Position numbers and translations under genes: made by a program. A stretch of 64,000 bases of DNA from Lentisphaerota bacterium (lineage in GTDB: Bacteria; Verrucomicrobiota; Lentisphaeria; Victivallales; Victivallaceae). The DNA lies in contig SUWD01000009.1 in assembly GCA_015061685.1 (NCBI GenBank), forward strand, positions 1 to 64,000. Reading direction: 5' to 3'. The notes below the pieces were generated by a model. That model was not told the DNA's origin. It was given only the letters and a program-made list of their open reading frames with translations, and did no database searches. This document shows positions 46,262-54,735 of the stretch, piece by piece. The first letter of the stretch is position 1; every line of letters starts with the position of its first letter.

Positions 46262-47007
46262 TCAATAGTAATTCCAGGCAGGACCATTGGTATTATACTG
46301 CCCCATAATTTCTTTTGAATATGGATCATTGTCTCCGCAAACAATCGTACCGACGTGACCATCGGCATAGACGATATTGACCGCCTTGTTGTGCCGGGGG
46401 GAAGGTTGTCCGTACTTCGTTGTACCGGGACTTGCAACACGCTGCCAATAAACGGTATAATATCCTCTCGTCGGATCTGTCTGCAATTGGCTGTCCATAA
46501 CCATATAGGTCAAAGAAGGATTTTTAACCTCTTTCAGTTTGACACAACTTTTCTGGGCACTGCTGCGGTTCATTCCGCGGTGATAGCCATACGCACAGGA
46601 TTCTTTCAACACATCATGGTTACTCTCAATCGTAACACCATTCACTGCCGCCGGGAAAGAGGAACAAACGAAAGTTTCTTTATTCAAGTTGAAGTGCCGG
46701 ATCAGCAGTGACCCCCAGATATTGGATTGTCCGCTGTAAAGGTTGTAGTTCGGATACCATTCATAGGTATGCTCATACATATTTATCGCCGTACCGATCT
46801 GCTTGAGATTGTTGATACAGCTTGCCGATCTGCCACGCTCGCGGGCGGAATTAAGGGCCGGGAGCAATATCGCCGCCAGAATAGCGATGATCGCTATGAC
46901 TACGAGGAGTTCAATAAGAGTGAAACAAGCTCCTTGTTTCACTCCGGATCCGGAGTGAAACAAGCTCCTTGTTTCACTCCGGATCCGGAGTGACCTTTAA
47001 TTTCCAT
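46262..47007 (-). pseudogene. Prepilin-like H-X9-DG gene, frameshifted by a duplicated hairpin unit
   Basis: The body (46262 to about 46940) encodes [19 protein letters not shown] and an H-X9-DG motif ([12 protein letters not shown]). The only start with a good ribosome site (GGAGGT, 7-base spacing) is the ATG at 47007, but translation from it stops after 22 codons in ...FTPDPE. A 35-bp unit is duplicated in between (46918-46992). With one unit removed the ATG reads [16 protein letters not shown] straight into FTLIELL. So this is either an out-of-frame phase of a switchable gene or a recent inactivation. An in-frame TTG at 46963 has no ribosome site. First gene upstream of the 1560-aa protein. 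Confidence 0.8.
46918..46992 (-). repeat. Tandem 35-bp palindromic unit (two copies)
   Basis: Unit starts at 46918 and 46953, with a partial third (GAGTG) at 46988. Each unit is GAGTGAAACAAG, CTC, CTTGTTTCACTC and a CCGGATCCG-centred palindrome. GAGTGAAACAAG/CTTGTTTCACTC form a 12-bp stem; the arms also form a 32-bp perfect palindrome around GGATCC (46933-46964), so the hairpins are mutually exclusive. Confidence 0.93.
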
Positions 47008-47086
47008 TTTTCATACCTCCAATTTGTTTGGTTGTTGTTTTGTATCTCTATTGTAATCAAAGGATTTACTTATATTTATCATTTTC

Positions 47087-48103
47087 CTATCCACGACAAC
47101 AGGATTCCCGGAAAAGTGCTTCCGATTCCAGCTCAACCCGGATGCCGGAAAAGTCCTTATCCGGAAATTGTATTCTTTCCAATGCCATTTTGGCTGCCGC
47201 TCTGCCGAATTCTGTCAACGGCGGCTTGATCGTCCCGATCCGGGGATGAGTATAGTTGCGTTCAATATTGTCAAATCCGATGACCGCAACGTCTTTGCCC
47301 GGAGTCAAATTCTCCTCATTAAGGAACTCCATCGCCTGCATCGCCCAGAGGTCGTTGCTGAATACCCATATATCAAACTGTTTGATATACTCCTGATTTT
47401 TCCGCAATAATTCAAAAACAGCCGTATCGCCGCTTACCAGATGCGATCCCTCCGGCAAATCCAATACCGCAAGTTCCCCCATACCGATTTCGGCAAAAGC
47501 CATACTCCACTGTTTCATTCTTTCCATAACCGCTTTGCCGAAGTTTATAAAAAGCGGCTTACCGAATCCCTCTTTACGCAAATGCTCCGCCATATTACGC
47601 ATCGCTTTGCTGTTTGATATGCAAACCACCGGGAAACTGCCGGCATCTATATCCTGTAATGCCGTCGTCTGCAACATTGTTACCGGACGATCCGGCGGCA
47701 CTGATACTGAAAATGCTACTGTCACATAACTGTCACAACGGCCGGAAAGGATCAATGGTTCCGCATTGTTGCTGATAACATCCCAATCTGAACCATTCAC
47801 CGGAAGCAGAAGCAGATTGTAACCGTTTTTCTCCAATTCTTCGTTGAATGCCCGCAAATATATACCCGCCTGCGGCGTACTTATCACCTCGATTCCCGGC
47901 ACGATAAATCCGATACTGCGGGTTCTGCCTGATGCCAGTGAACGGGCGGAAAAGCTGGGGTAGAAATTCTCTTTTTTGCAGACTTCCAATATCTTTTCCC
48001 GGGTGGACGGTTTCACTTTGGCTGAATTCAAAGGGTCCAACGCACGGGAAACTGTAATTATCGACACACCACAACGCTTGGCTATCTCCGCAAGTGAAAT
48101 CAT
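47087..48103 (-). CDS. LacI-family transcriptional regulator (47-kb locus)
   Basis: 338 residues. The DNA-binding unit is clear (LAEIAKRCGVSIITVSRALD, hinge NFYPSFSARSLASGRT), followed by a type I periplasmic-binding sensor (IGFIVPG; VIGFDNIERNYTHPRIGTI) ending with ELESEALFRESC. Likely represses the downstream prepilin/1560-aa transcript, whose start is 79 bases beyond its stop, and itself through the operator at 48121-48134. Confidence 0.93.
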   Translation of the reverse strand: MISLAEIAKRCGVSIITVSRALDPLNSAKVKPSTREKILEVCKKENFYPSFSARSLASGRTRSIGFIVPGIEVISTPQAGIYLRAFNEELEKNGYNLLLLPVNGSDWDVISNNAEPLILSGRCDSYVTVAFSVSVPPDRPVTMLQTTALQDIDAGSFPVVCISNSKAMRNMAEHLRKEGFGKPLFINFGKAVMERMKQWSMAFAEIGMGELAVLDLPEGSHLVSGDTAVFELLRKNQEYIKQFDIWVFSNDLWAMQAMEFLNEENLTPGKDVAVIGFDNIERNYTHPRIGTIKPPLTEFGRAAAKMALERIQFPDKDFSGIRVELESEALFRESCCRG

Positions 48104-48120
48104 GATCCAACCTCAAAAAA

Positions 48121-48134
48121 TGTTAACGCTATCA
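48121..48134. promoter_or_regulatory. Putative LacI-type operator
   Basis: TGTTAACGCTATCA is a near-palindrome around a central CG, the form usual for LacI/GalR operators. It lies between the LacI promoter and its start codon, which fits autorepression. Confidence 0.5.
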
Positions 48135-48150
48135 TTGCACCACAACCATG

Positions 48151-48179
48151 AATATACATGCCAAAAGACAATTTGTCAA
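48151..48179 (-). promoter_or_regulatory. Promoter of the lacI-type gene (47-kb locus)
   Basis: Minus strand TTGACA (48179-48174), 17 bp, TATATT (48156-48151). Confidence 0.82.
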
Positions 48180-48218
48180 ACTCAAAAAGTTTTTTTTCCT
48201 GATTTTTTATAAAAAAAG

Positions 48219-48247
48219 TTGATTTTCTTCCAGAAGCATGTTATATT
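48219..48247 (+). promoter_or_regulatory. Promoter of the 20-residue-repeat protein
   Basis: TTGATT (48219-48224), 17 bp, TATATT (48242-48247), 23 bases before the ATG. Confidence 0.72.
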
Positions 48248-48269
48248 CTCCGTACAAAGGAGGTATCCC

Positions 48270-48719
48270 ATGGAAAAATTTCTTTCACTCGCCGCCGCAG
48301 CACTTATGGTACTGCCTGTACTTTACGCAGCTCCCCCGGTACACCACCGTAACACGTCAAACAGCCAAAGTTACTACAACAGCAACGGTACATCTGCCGG
48401 ATATTCACGCAGTAACGGCAATACCGTCAACTACTACAATGGTAATGGCACTTCCGCAGGATATTCCAGAAAAAACGGAAACACAACATATCACTACAAC
48501 AGCAACGGCACATCTGCCGGATATTCACGCACCAGCGGAAATACCACATATCATTACAACAGTAATGGCACTTCTGCCGGGTATTCCAGAAAAAGCGGAA
48601 ATACGATCTATCATTACAACAGCAACGGCACTTCTGCCGGACACTCCCGCACCAACGGCAACACCACCAATCACTATAACAGCAACGGCACTTCTGCCGG
48701 ATATTCCAGAAACAGATAA
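48270..48719 (+). CDS. Secreted 20-residue tandem-repeat protein
   Basis: 149 residues from the ATG at 48270, with a perfect AAAGGAGG ribosome site. Signal peptide 1-20 (LSLAAAALMVLPVLYAA). From residue 35 to the end there are five full and one partial 20-residue repeats of the form YHYNSNGTSAGYSRxSGNT, rich in Asn, Gly, Ser, Thr and Tyr and nearly free of charged residues except Arg and His. The repeats are very regular at the DNA level too (60-bp period). Similar NG-x-SAG-x-S-R repeats occur in short secreted bacterial proteins; function unknown, possibly surface or adhesive. Confidence 0.85.
   Translation: MEKFLSLAAAALMVLPVLYAAPPVHHRNTSNSQSYYNSNGTSAGYSRSNGNTVNYYNGNGTSAGYSRKNGNTTYHYNSNGTSAGYSRTSGNTTYHYNSNGTSAGYSRKSGNTIYHYNSNGTSAGHSRTNGNTTNHYNSNGTSAGYSRNR
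48372..48716 (+). repeat. 60-bp tandem coding repeats
   Basis: Five to six copies of a 60-bp unit encoding the 20-residue repeats. Adjacent copies differ at only a few positions, so copy number may vary between strains. Confidence 0.85.
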
Positions 48720-48723
48720 AAAA

Positions 48724-48763
48724 ACGGCTGCTGCATACCATTTCCGGATTTTGCAGCAGCCGT
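48724..48763 (-). terminator. Shared terminator hairpin
   Basis: A 12-bp stem ACGGCTGCTGCA/TGCAGCAGCCGT. The T-run is on the minus side, ending the Ntn-hydrolase transcript; the stem also lies right after the repeat-protein stop. Confidence 0.8.
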
Positions 48764-48779
48764 CTGTACTACAAACAAC

Positions 48780-49913
48780 TTACTTCAGTATCGCCGCAGC
48801 CTCATCCCAGATAGCAGCAGCTGTGGAATTGAGCAGCCGGACAGCTTCGGCACGTTTGCCATTGTCCAGAAGCTTGCGTGCTTCAGCTTTGGTATCGGCA
48901 TATTTTTTCACGGCATTTTTTTCAAATTCCAACCAATTTTCCGGGATGGGAGCATCAAATCCAAGTTTGTCAAATCTCCCCCATGCGGCTCTGGAAGCAC
49001 TGAAATCTGCCATTTGCGGAAGAACCTTTTCCACACAGATCGGAACCGGCAGATAAATCGTGTGCCGGGGATGACCGAGAGTGAAATATCCGCAGGAAAG
49101 CACATCCGGATACTGACGGTCAATCTCAAGTGAGGCTGTGGAGTTGGTTCTGGTAAAACACACACTGACTTTTTCCGAAGAAGATTCCGGCATCCGGCAG
49201 GTACGGGAAAGAGCAAAGATCCCCGGCAGAGTGATCTTGCCATCTTTATCCATCATTTGAGCAAGTCCTGAAATAGCGATATAGGCTCTGGCACTGCTGT
49301 TGAGATAACCTTTTATCGAATTACGGGAATATTGATGCATTCCCGGATTCTGCCAGATATTGGCACGGACAGCAAAACCGGATTTATAGGAGCTTACCGT
49401 AAAATCCTTCGCCGTCATTTCGCAAATATACCCCTCATTGAGGTCGAGGAAAAAGAAAATTGAACCGCTCTCCCGGGCATGCCAGTAATCTCCGGCTTTG
49501 TGCAATTCACGCAATTTTGCCACAGCCTGGGCCGCCGTATCGCAAGACTCCATGATGACCCGCATCATCGCCGGAGTGCGTTTTTTGGTATTATCAAGAG
49601 GCGGATTGATACACTTTTCACCGCTATTCATCACTCCGGCAAGCCCGGATGAATTGATCGCCATATTGGTGGGAATATCCGTACCGATGGAGATCCATTT
49701 GCGGGGAGATTTTTCCGGACTGATGAAAACTGCAACATCCCGTGCTTTGTCATCACGGTTTTTGTGGAGAATATTGGTATTATTCATGGTCATATCATGA
49801 AAGACCATCCAGCTGGTACATTCATGATCCAACTCCGGATCATCCCCAAAGGCAAAGGTCTGATTGGCAGAAAAGATCCCGGCAATTACCGCAAACAACA
49901 AAAGTTTCTTCAT
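48780..49913 (-). CDS. Secreted Ntn-hydrolase (C45/C69-like amidase)
   Basis: 377 residues from the ATG at 49913 (AAGGTG upstream). Signal peptide about 1-21 (FAVIAGIFSANQTFA). C32 in HECTSWMVF followed by NNTNILHKNRDDK is the typical N-terminal-nucleophile Cys and Arg/Asn/Asp set of linear-amide hydrolases (acyl transferases, penicillin V or bile-salt acylases, C69 dipeptidases). If so, cleavage before C32 would free the catalytic residue. Later blocks include GYICEMTAKDF and CFTRTNS. Periplasmic amide or peptide hydrolysis is likely; the substrate is unknown. Confidence 0.78.
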   Translation of the reverse strand: MKKLLLFAVIAGIFSANQTFAFGDDPELDHECTSWMVFHDMTMNNTNILHKNRDDKARDVAVFISPEKSPRKWISIGTDIPTNMAINSSGLAGVMNSGEKCINPPLDNTKKRTPAMMRVIMESCDTAAQAVAKLRELHKAGDYWHARESGSIFFFLDLNEGYICEMTAKDFTVSSYKSGFAVRANIWQNPGMHQYSRNSIKGYLNSSARAYIAISGLAQMMDKDGKITLPGIFALSRTCRMPESSSEKVSVCFTRTNSTASLEIDRQYPDVLSCGYFTLGHPRHTIYLPVPICVEKVLPQMADFSASRAAWGRFDKLGFDAPIPENWLEFEKNAVKKYADTKAEARKLLDNGKRAEAVRLLNSTAAAIWDEAAAILK

Positions 49914-50035
49914 TTCGACACCTTTTTTTAATTGTTGAGAAGATAGGGGTAATATACAGTCGCTTATAGCGTTTGTCAAGTAAAAAAAATTGCCAGACAC
50001 ATATTCAGCAGTATAAAACAAATAATCGAGTAGGA

Positions 50036-50471
50036 GGGGCTGTTGCAAAACCTCTTTTTAGCAGGGGACTTACGCCGTCCCCTGCACCCCTGCGTCCACT
50101 TTCTTTTTACGGAAAAAGAGAGGTAGTTGCAAAAATCATTCAGTGAAGATTAAAAGATCATCTGCGATGAGCTGTGAAAGATAATTCGAGACTGCTCCTC
50201 AAGGGGTAACTGTCGAAAATGCCCCTTTTGCAGATCGAAGCAGAGGACTTTCAAGATCACGGAGGATTTGAGGCAAGTACCTCAAACAAGTAAGCAAAAG
50301 AAAAGCGGGAAGTCGCGGCTCTCCCGGCTTCTTTTCATGGCAAGCCGTTGTCGAGCCTTGATCGTTTTTTTTGCGTGTGGAATGTACTGAATTACTCAAG
50401 CAGAAACTTTTTTCTCCCTGAAAAAACAAGAAGGACCGTTGCTTACCTCTGCGAGGTTTTGCAACAGCCCC
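50036..50471. mobile_element. MITE-like element, 436 bp, 19-bp perfect terminal inverted repeats
   Basis: GGGGCTGTTGCAAAACCTC at 50036-50054 and its exact complement at 50453-50471. These ends resemble those of IS5/IS1182-type transposons. A 9-bp stem GCAGGGGAC/GTCCCCTGC (50061-50085) sits inside the left end. No transposase can be read in any frame, so it is a non-autonomous or decayed element. I see no clear target duplication. It accounts for most of the 607-bp gap 49914-50520. Confidence 0.82.
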
Positions 50472-50473
50472 TG

Positions 50474-50495
50474 ATGCGTCCGGAAAAGGACGCAT
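50474..50495 (-). other. Hairpin beside the MITE
   Basis: ATGCGTCC/GGACGCAT with a 6-base loop, 25 bases past the stop of the 1034-aa gene and 3 bases from the element end. It may be the stem of a terminator whose T-run was displaced by insertion. Confidence 0.5.
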
Positions 50496-50520
50496 GTTCG
50501 CAATGAAGTTTTAATACACT

Positions 50521-53500
50521 TCAGAAAGTGATCTGCACAAACTTCACCAGATATTCTCCCAGAGAGATGGAACCGTCTCCGAGGTCAGTTTCAGTATCAT
50601 CGACCGGATTCCAAACCTTGGCAGAGGTGTACTTGACCGGGACGGTCAATTTGGTCTGCTGTTTGCTCTTGACGCTGTTGAAAACGATCAGCATCAAACC
50701 TTTTTCATTTTTGTAGTAACTGACTTTGATTTTGTCATTACTGGAAACAATACCGTCCGGATTATTTTTCCAATACGGGAAAAATTCAGCTTTTTCCAAA
50801 CCGAATCCGAAAATACGATCCTGAGTATCTCTGGCGACTTTGCCGTTTATGAAACTGGGATAGAGCATGTTGTTGTGCAGGAATGCCAAACCGACATTGT
50901 GAGCAGCCAGCTCCGGAGACTGGATTTTATACTCCTGACGGTACTGCGGCAGGAACATACGGTCGGCACCGGTATTGACGGCGTTTTCAAAACGGAATTC
51001 ATTAAGAGTGAGGAAGTCCAGCACATAATCGTTAAGCATGCACTGGGCACGATACTGCTCTCCCATCAATGCCACATCGGTAAAGGGGACTGATGTACAA
51101 GCCTGCTGGGCTCCGAGGTGCGTAATAGTAAAGAAGTCAGGATCAGCAGCTTTACCGGTCAGATAAACTCTCTCATGGAAGCGGCGGACATCAAAAGTCG
51201 GGTGCATGCTGACTCCGTTTTTGGAGTAAAGATCCGAACCGTAACAGTCATAGTAGAAACCATCCCATTTGAATTTTTTCAGATATTCCTGCATCATGTA
51301 ACAGTAAAGATCATGCCACAATTCAGCACGGGGATCGCACTTACGCATTTTTGAGTTAGGCTCGTTTTTCCATGCTTTAAGATTATAATAACGGGCAGGA
51401 TAACCGGTCCATTCACTCTCGAAATAGCGGAATTCCGGCATAAAATCCGTGATGTAGAAAGGTATCTGATAGAGCGTCATAACTCCACCCTCGGGGATGC
51501 TGGACAACTGTTTCTGAGTCAAAGCATCATCCCGGCTGGCAGGCAAACCGCAATACGCCATGCATTTCATACTGCTCATCATATCGAAGTTACGATTCTT
51601 CCCGGCCCGGAACCGCAATCTCTGCCAATTATAACCGGCAGGACGGAAAGGATAGGATGCTATGGCAAATTCAAATTTGAAAGATTTGCCCGGCTGCAAA
51701 CTCAAAGGTGCATTGAGCCAGCTGATCTGGAAATCACCGTTGATATCAGCGACAGTTACATTCTGATCGAAATCATTACCGGCAGGGTAAAGCTGCGGAG
51801 CATACCAAACCAAACCGCGGTCAACGGAACCGAACATGATCTCATGATAACGGTGTTTGGTAGCATATTTTTTGACCGTGGTCAAATCCACGGAACCGAC
51901 TGCCGACCAGGAAGCATCGGCACGATGGATGAATTCGACCTCGTTAAGGGCAAAATCGACTTTGCCGCTTTTGAGGGTAACTGCGGATTTTGCATCTATC
52001 GTCAATGCATAACGGATGAAACCGATATAGTCAACAAGGACGGTAAGCTTACCGCTCCAATTGCTGCCTTTGACATCGACAGCCCCGGAAATACGGGCTT
52101 TGCCAAAAGTCCATTTTATATTTCCGACTGCTTCAACGGCCTTGCCGTCAACGGTAATGACCAACGGTTTTTTCAACAATTTATTGCCGTTGCTGTCCAC
52201 AGCCTGAGTAATTCCGAGGGAGGGAGAAAACTCATAAGCGACATTCCAGGTACGCACAGTATTGCCGTCAAGCACCAGATCTTTCCACGGAGCCGGAGCG
52301 GGAGCGGAATCAGCGATCACACCGATACCGTTGTTTTTCCAGTAAGGATCTTTGTAAATACCGAAACGGCGGGGAGGAGTACTCATCACCTTGCCGGATT
52401 TGAGAGCGACATCTGCTTTGATGAAGTAAACGCCGTCGGCGAACTCATTCACGCTCATGGTAAGAGGTTTGCCGGTAAGATCTTCAATAACTTTGACAGT
52501 CTCACCTTTCTCATTGGTAATGGTAAAGGTGGTTTTGGCAACACTGTCAGATGCCAGATCACCCAAGACCGGACAGGCAATGGTCATGGTCTTTTCAGCG
52601 GGGACAAAACTCTGCCGCATTTCCGGGCCGACATTGCCTTCTTCAAAACGGAGCTGGTCGATGCAGATTTCTGCTTCTTTTGGGAAGTGCCGCATATTGA
52701 ACCAGATATCCATCTTTTCAGTTCCGGCGGGGGTCGTGAAGTCAAAGACCAATTCAGCCCACTCACCATTGGTGAACCAAACACTTTTGCGGGGCTGACC
52801 GAGAACTTTGCCATTTTTATCATAGCAGGTGAACATAAAAAGCTTGATACCGCTTTTAAAGTGATTGGTTGTTCTGATCCAGCAGGTAAAACGGTAGTTG
52901 CGATCACCGTCAACGGTGATATTCTCTATCTTAAAGGGATACTGCATTTTCCCTCCGTCACCATTGATCTGGAGGAAAGATTCACCAGCCTTGGCTTTTT
53001 TCCACTCCATAACGACTTTGGCACTTTTGCCAAGGATGTAGTGTTCAAAATGCTGCTGACCGAGGAAACGCCAATCGTCAAAAATAGTATCAAGTTTACG
53101 GGCATTGAAAAAGTTTTTTTCTCCGGTCAGATCTGCCCAGCGGAAGTTATCAATAATGGCATACGCCGTTTTCGGCACATTGATAAAACGGATAACCATT
53201 TCACCGTATGCGGCACCGGCAGGAGCGGTAACTTTGATCTGGCGGTGTTTCCACTCACCATTGGTATTGGCGATACGAAAAGTTTTGGTCAGTTTGGGAT
53301 CGATTTTCTTTTTGGCATCCCCGAAGTTGACCATGACCAGCATGGTAGTAAATTTGGGGCTGGTCTGGTAAGCGAAACTCATACCGTACTCTTTACCCGG
53401 TTCAACGGTGAAACCGTAGCTGTAACCGTACTGGGCTCCTTTGCCGTTTCCGGTAATTTTCATCGCCCCCAAGCCATCCTGCCCGGCCGGTTTTATCAAT

Positions 53501-53625
53501 TCAGCACCGGTACGCAGGCGACCGTTGATCGGCATACTGTCAAATAACTCAAAAACGCCTGCCGAAGCTGACACTCCGACACCGATTGCCAGCAAAAGAG
53601 CTGACCAAAGTTTTCTTTTCGACAT
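50521..53625 (-). CDS. Large secreted glycosidase-like protein with two CBM-like domains (1034 aa)
   Basis: Signal peptide 1-22. Two carbohydrate-binding-like jelly rolls follow (about 25-165, with SYGFTVEPGKEYGMSF and YAIIDNFRW; and 180-325, with YRFTCWIRTTNHFKSG and EICIDQLRFEE). Then beta domains (330-640) and a barrel region with KKFKWDGFYYDCYGSDLY (about 790-810) and FTDVALMGEQYRAQ, and a C-terminal beta domain. The DGFYYD line parallels DGYYWDD of the 728-aa protein, so the two are distantly related. Family uncertain. It is 23 bases after the phosphatase gene. Confidence 0.75.
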   Translation of the reverse strand: MSKRKLWSALLLAIGVGVSASAGVFELFDSMPINGRLRTGAELIKPAGQDGLGAMKITGNGKGAQYGYSYGFTVEPGKEYGMSFAYQTSPKFTTMLVMVNFGDAKKKIDPKLTKTFRIANTNGEWKHRQIKVTAPAGAAYGEMVIRFINVPKTAYAIIDNFRWADLTGEKNFFNARKLDTIFDDWRFLGQQHFEHYILGKSAKVVMEWKKAKAGESFLQINGDGGKMQYPFKIENITVDGDRNYRFTCWIRTTNHFKSGIKLFMFTCYDKNGKVLGQPRKSVWFTNGEWAELVFDFTTPAGTEKMDIWFNMRHFPKEAEICIDQLRFEEGNVGPEMRQSFVPAEKTMTIACPVLGDLASDSVAKTTFTITNEKGETVKVIEDLTGKPLTMSVNEFADGVYFIKADVALKSGKVMSTPPRRFGIYKDPYWKNNGIGVIADSAPAPAPWKDLVLDGNTVRTWNVAYEFSPSLGITQAVDSNGNKLLKKPLVITVDGKAVEAVGNIKWTFGKARISGAVDVKGSNWSGKLTVLVDYIGFIRYALTIDAKSAVTLKSGKVDFALNEVEFIHRADASWSAVGSVDLTTVKKYATKHRYHEIMFGSVDRGLVWYAPQLYPAGNDFDQNVTVADINGDFQISWLNAPLSLQPGKSFKFEFAIASYPFRPAGYNWQRLRFRAGKNRNFDMMSSMKCMAYCGLPASRDDALTQKQLSSIPEGGVMTLYQIPFYITDFMPEFRYFESEWTGYPARYYNLKAWKNEPNSKMRKCDPRAELWHDLYCYMMQEYLKKFKWDGFYYDCYGSDLYSKNGVSMHPTFDVRRFHERVYLTGKAADPDFFTITHLGAQQACTSVPFTDVALMGEQYRAQCMLNDYVLDFLTLNEFRFENAVNTGADRMFLPQYRQEYKIQSPELAAHNVGLAFLHNNMLYPSFINGKVARDTQDRIFGFGLEKAEFFPYWKNNPDGIVSSNDKIKVSYYKNEKGLMLIVFNSVKSKQQTKLTVPVKYTSAKVWNPVDDTETDLGDGSISLGEYLVKFVQITF

Positions 53626-53648
53626 TTTTCTATTTGTCCCCTTTCTGT

Positions 53649-54707
53649 TTATTTATCAACAAGTAATGTTCTAATTTTATCCATACACTCCTCGCTCATT
53701 CCCTCTTCTTTGAGAAAGGCGATGGCCTTTTCTGACATATTTTTCCCGGGTTTGCTGTCGATCATATCCAGGAATGGTTTCATTTGTTTGGTTGAACGGT
53801 GACGGTATCCGAAAAAAGTGGTATATTCATAATCAAGAAGCAAATCTTCATCGCTTACTCCGCAAATCGCCTCAAGCAGAAAAATCAAAGTCCCGGTACG
53901 ATCAGCTCCACCGTCACAGTGAACATAAACCGGATAAAACTCCGGATCTGCAAAATTTTCCAATAATTCAACAGTCATTTTCCTTATCTCTGGCTTCTGC
54001 AGACCAATCATATACCCCTGATAAGGTCGGGCGATAACGTTCACCCCATACTGTTTAAGAATAAAAGGATTTTCTTTCGGTCCACGCAAATCCAATTCGC
54101 TTTTTATCTTGAGATCTCTTATCAGAATATCTATACCTTCAGAGGTAGCTTTCCACGGCTCCCGGTCGATCCTTGTGCCACGAAAAACCATGCCCTGCTT
54201 GATTCTGCCGCCGGGAACCTGCCAGTTGCCGATATCCCGGAAATTCCCTGCCCCCGGAACCCTTATCCAACGCGGTGGGGTATCGGAAGTACGGAAAGTA
54301 AAAACATCAGATTCAATCTTTTTACCCTCCACGACCGCAGAAACCCGCCAGTAATAGGTCGTAGAAAGCAGCAAATTATCCACGATGACCATATTAACAT
54401 CTGTGATAAATTTTTTTGCGCTGCTGAAATCCGGTGTACTTGACAACTCAACTACATATTCCCGGGGAGCGACACCGGAAAAATACCACTTTAACGGCAC
54501 TTGCAGCGGACTGGTGGCAAACTCCATAAGCTGACGCTGATACAGCAGTTTGCTCACCTTGTCGCCCTCTCTGAAATTGATATGGAAATTTCGCCGCAAC
54601 TCAATTTCCGCCCCAGTATTGCCGGAAATATTTTCGATCTGTCCACCGCAAACAACTTTGCAAAATGACAGAATTGCGAGAAAAGTAATCTGTAACTTTT
54701 TCAACAT
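53649..54707 (-). CDS. Secreted tyrosine-phosphatase-like protein
   Basis: 352 residues from the ATG at 54707. A signal peptide (1-21) is followed by a fibronectin III-like domain (about 60-140, TTYYWRVSAVVEGKKIESDVFTFRT). The phosphatase domain starts with PGAGNFRDIG and holds the CX5R loop HCDGGADRTGT with C264 and R270, in the bacterial Y_phosphatase3 context. These enzymes normally act in the cytoplasm or host cell, so an exported, FN3-fused form inside a carbohydrate operon is unusual; sugar- or phospholipid-phosphate substrates are possible. Confidence 0.83.
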   Translation of the reverse strand: MLKKLQITFLAILSFCKVVCGGQIENISGNTGAEIELRRNFHINFREGDKVSKLLYQRQLMEFATSPLQVPLKWYFSGVAPREYVVELSSTPDFSSAKKFITDVNMVIVDNLLLSTTYYWRVSAVVEGKKIESDVFTFRTSDTPPRWIRVPGAGNFRDIGNWQVPGGRIKQGMVFRGTRIDREPWKATSEGIDILIRDLKIKSELDLRGPKENPFILKQYGVNVIARPYQGYMIGLQKPEIRKMTVELLENFADPEFYPVYVHCDGGADRTGTLIFLLEAICGVSDEDLLLDYEYTTFFGYRHRSTKQMKPFLDMIDSKPGKNMSEKAIAFLKEEGMSEECMDKIRTLLVDK

Positions 54708-54735
54708 AAAATCTGACACCTGTTTTTCTTCGGTA

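Noticed and set aside
46727..46993. Plus-strand open frame ending in ...CFTPDPE over the palindromes
   Set aside because: It exists only because the palindromes read the same on both strands.
48372..48716. CRISPR-like array
   Set aside because: The 60-bp units are contiguous in-frame coding repeats without variable spacers; no cas genes are present.
48238..49056. Second plus-strand frame running through the 20-residue repeat gene
   Set aside because: It has low complexity from the 60-bp repeats and lacks the signal peptide and ribosome site of the true frame.
50199..50495. Minus-strand 98-codon frame inside the MITE-like element as a transposase fragment
   Set aside because: No catalytic DDE pattern or recognisable domain, and it runs out across the terminal repeat.
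51844..53547. A long plus-strand open frame (567 codons) opposite the 1034-aa secreted protein
   Set aside because: It is the complement of a signal-peptide-bearing, domain-rich gene; its own translation shows no motif and has no ribosome site.
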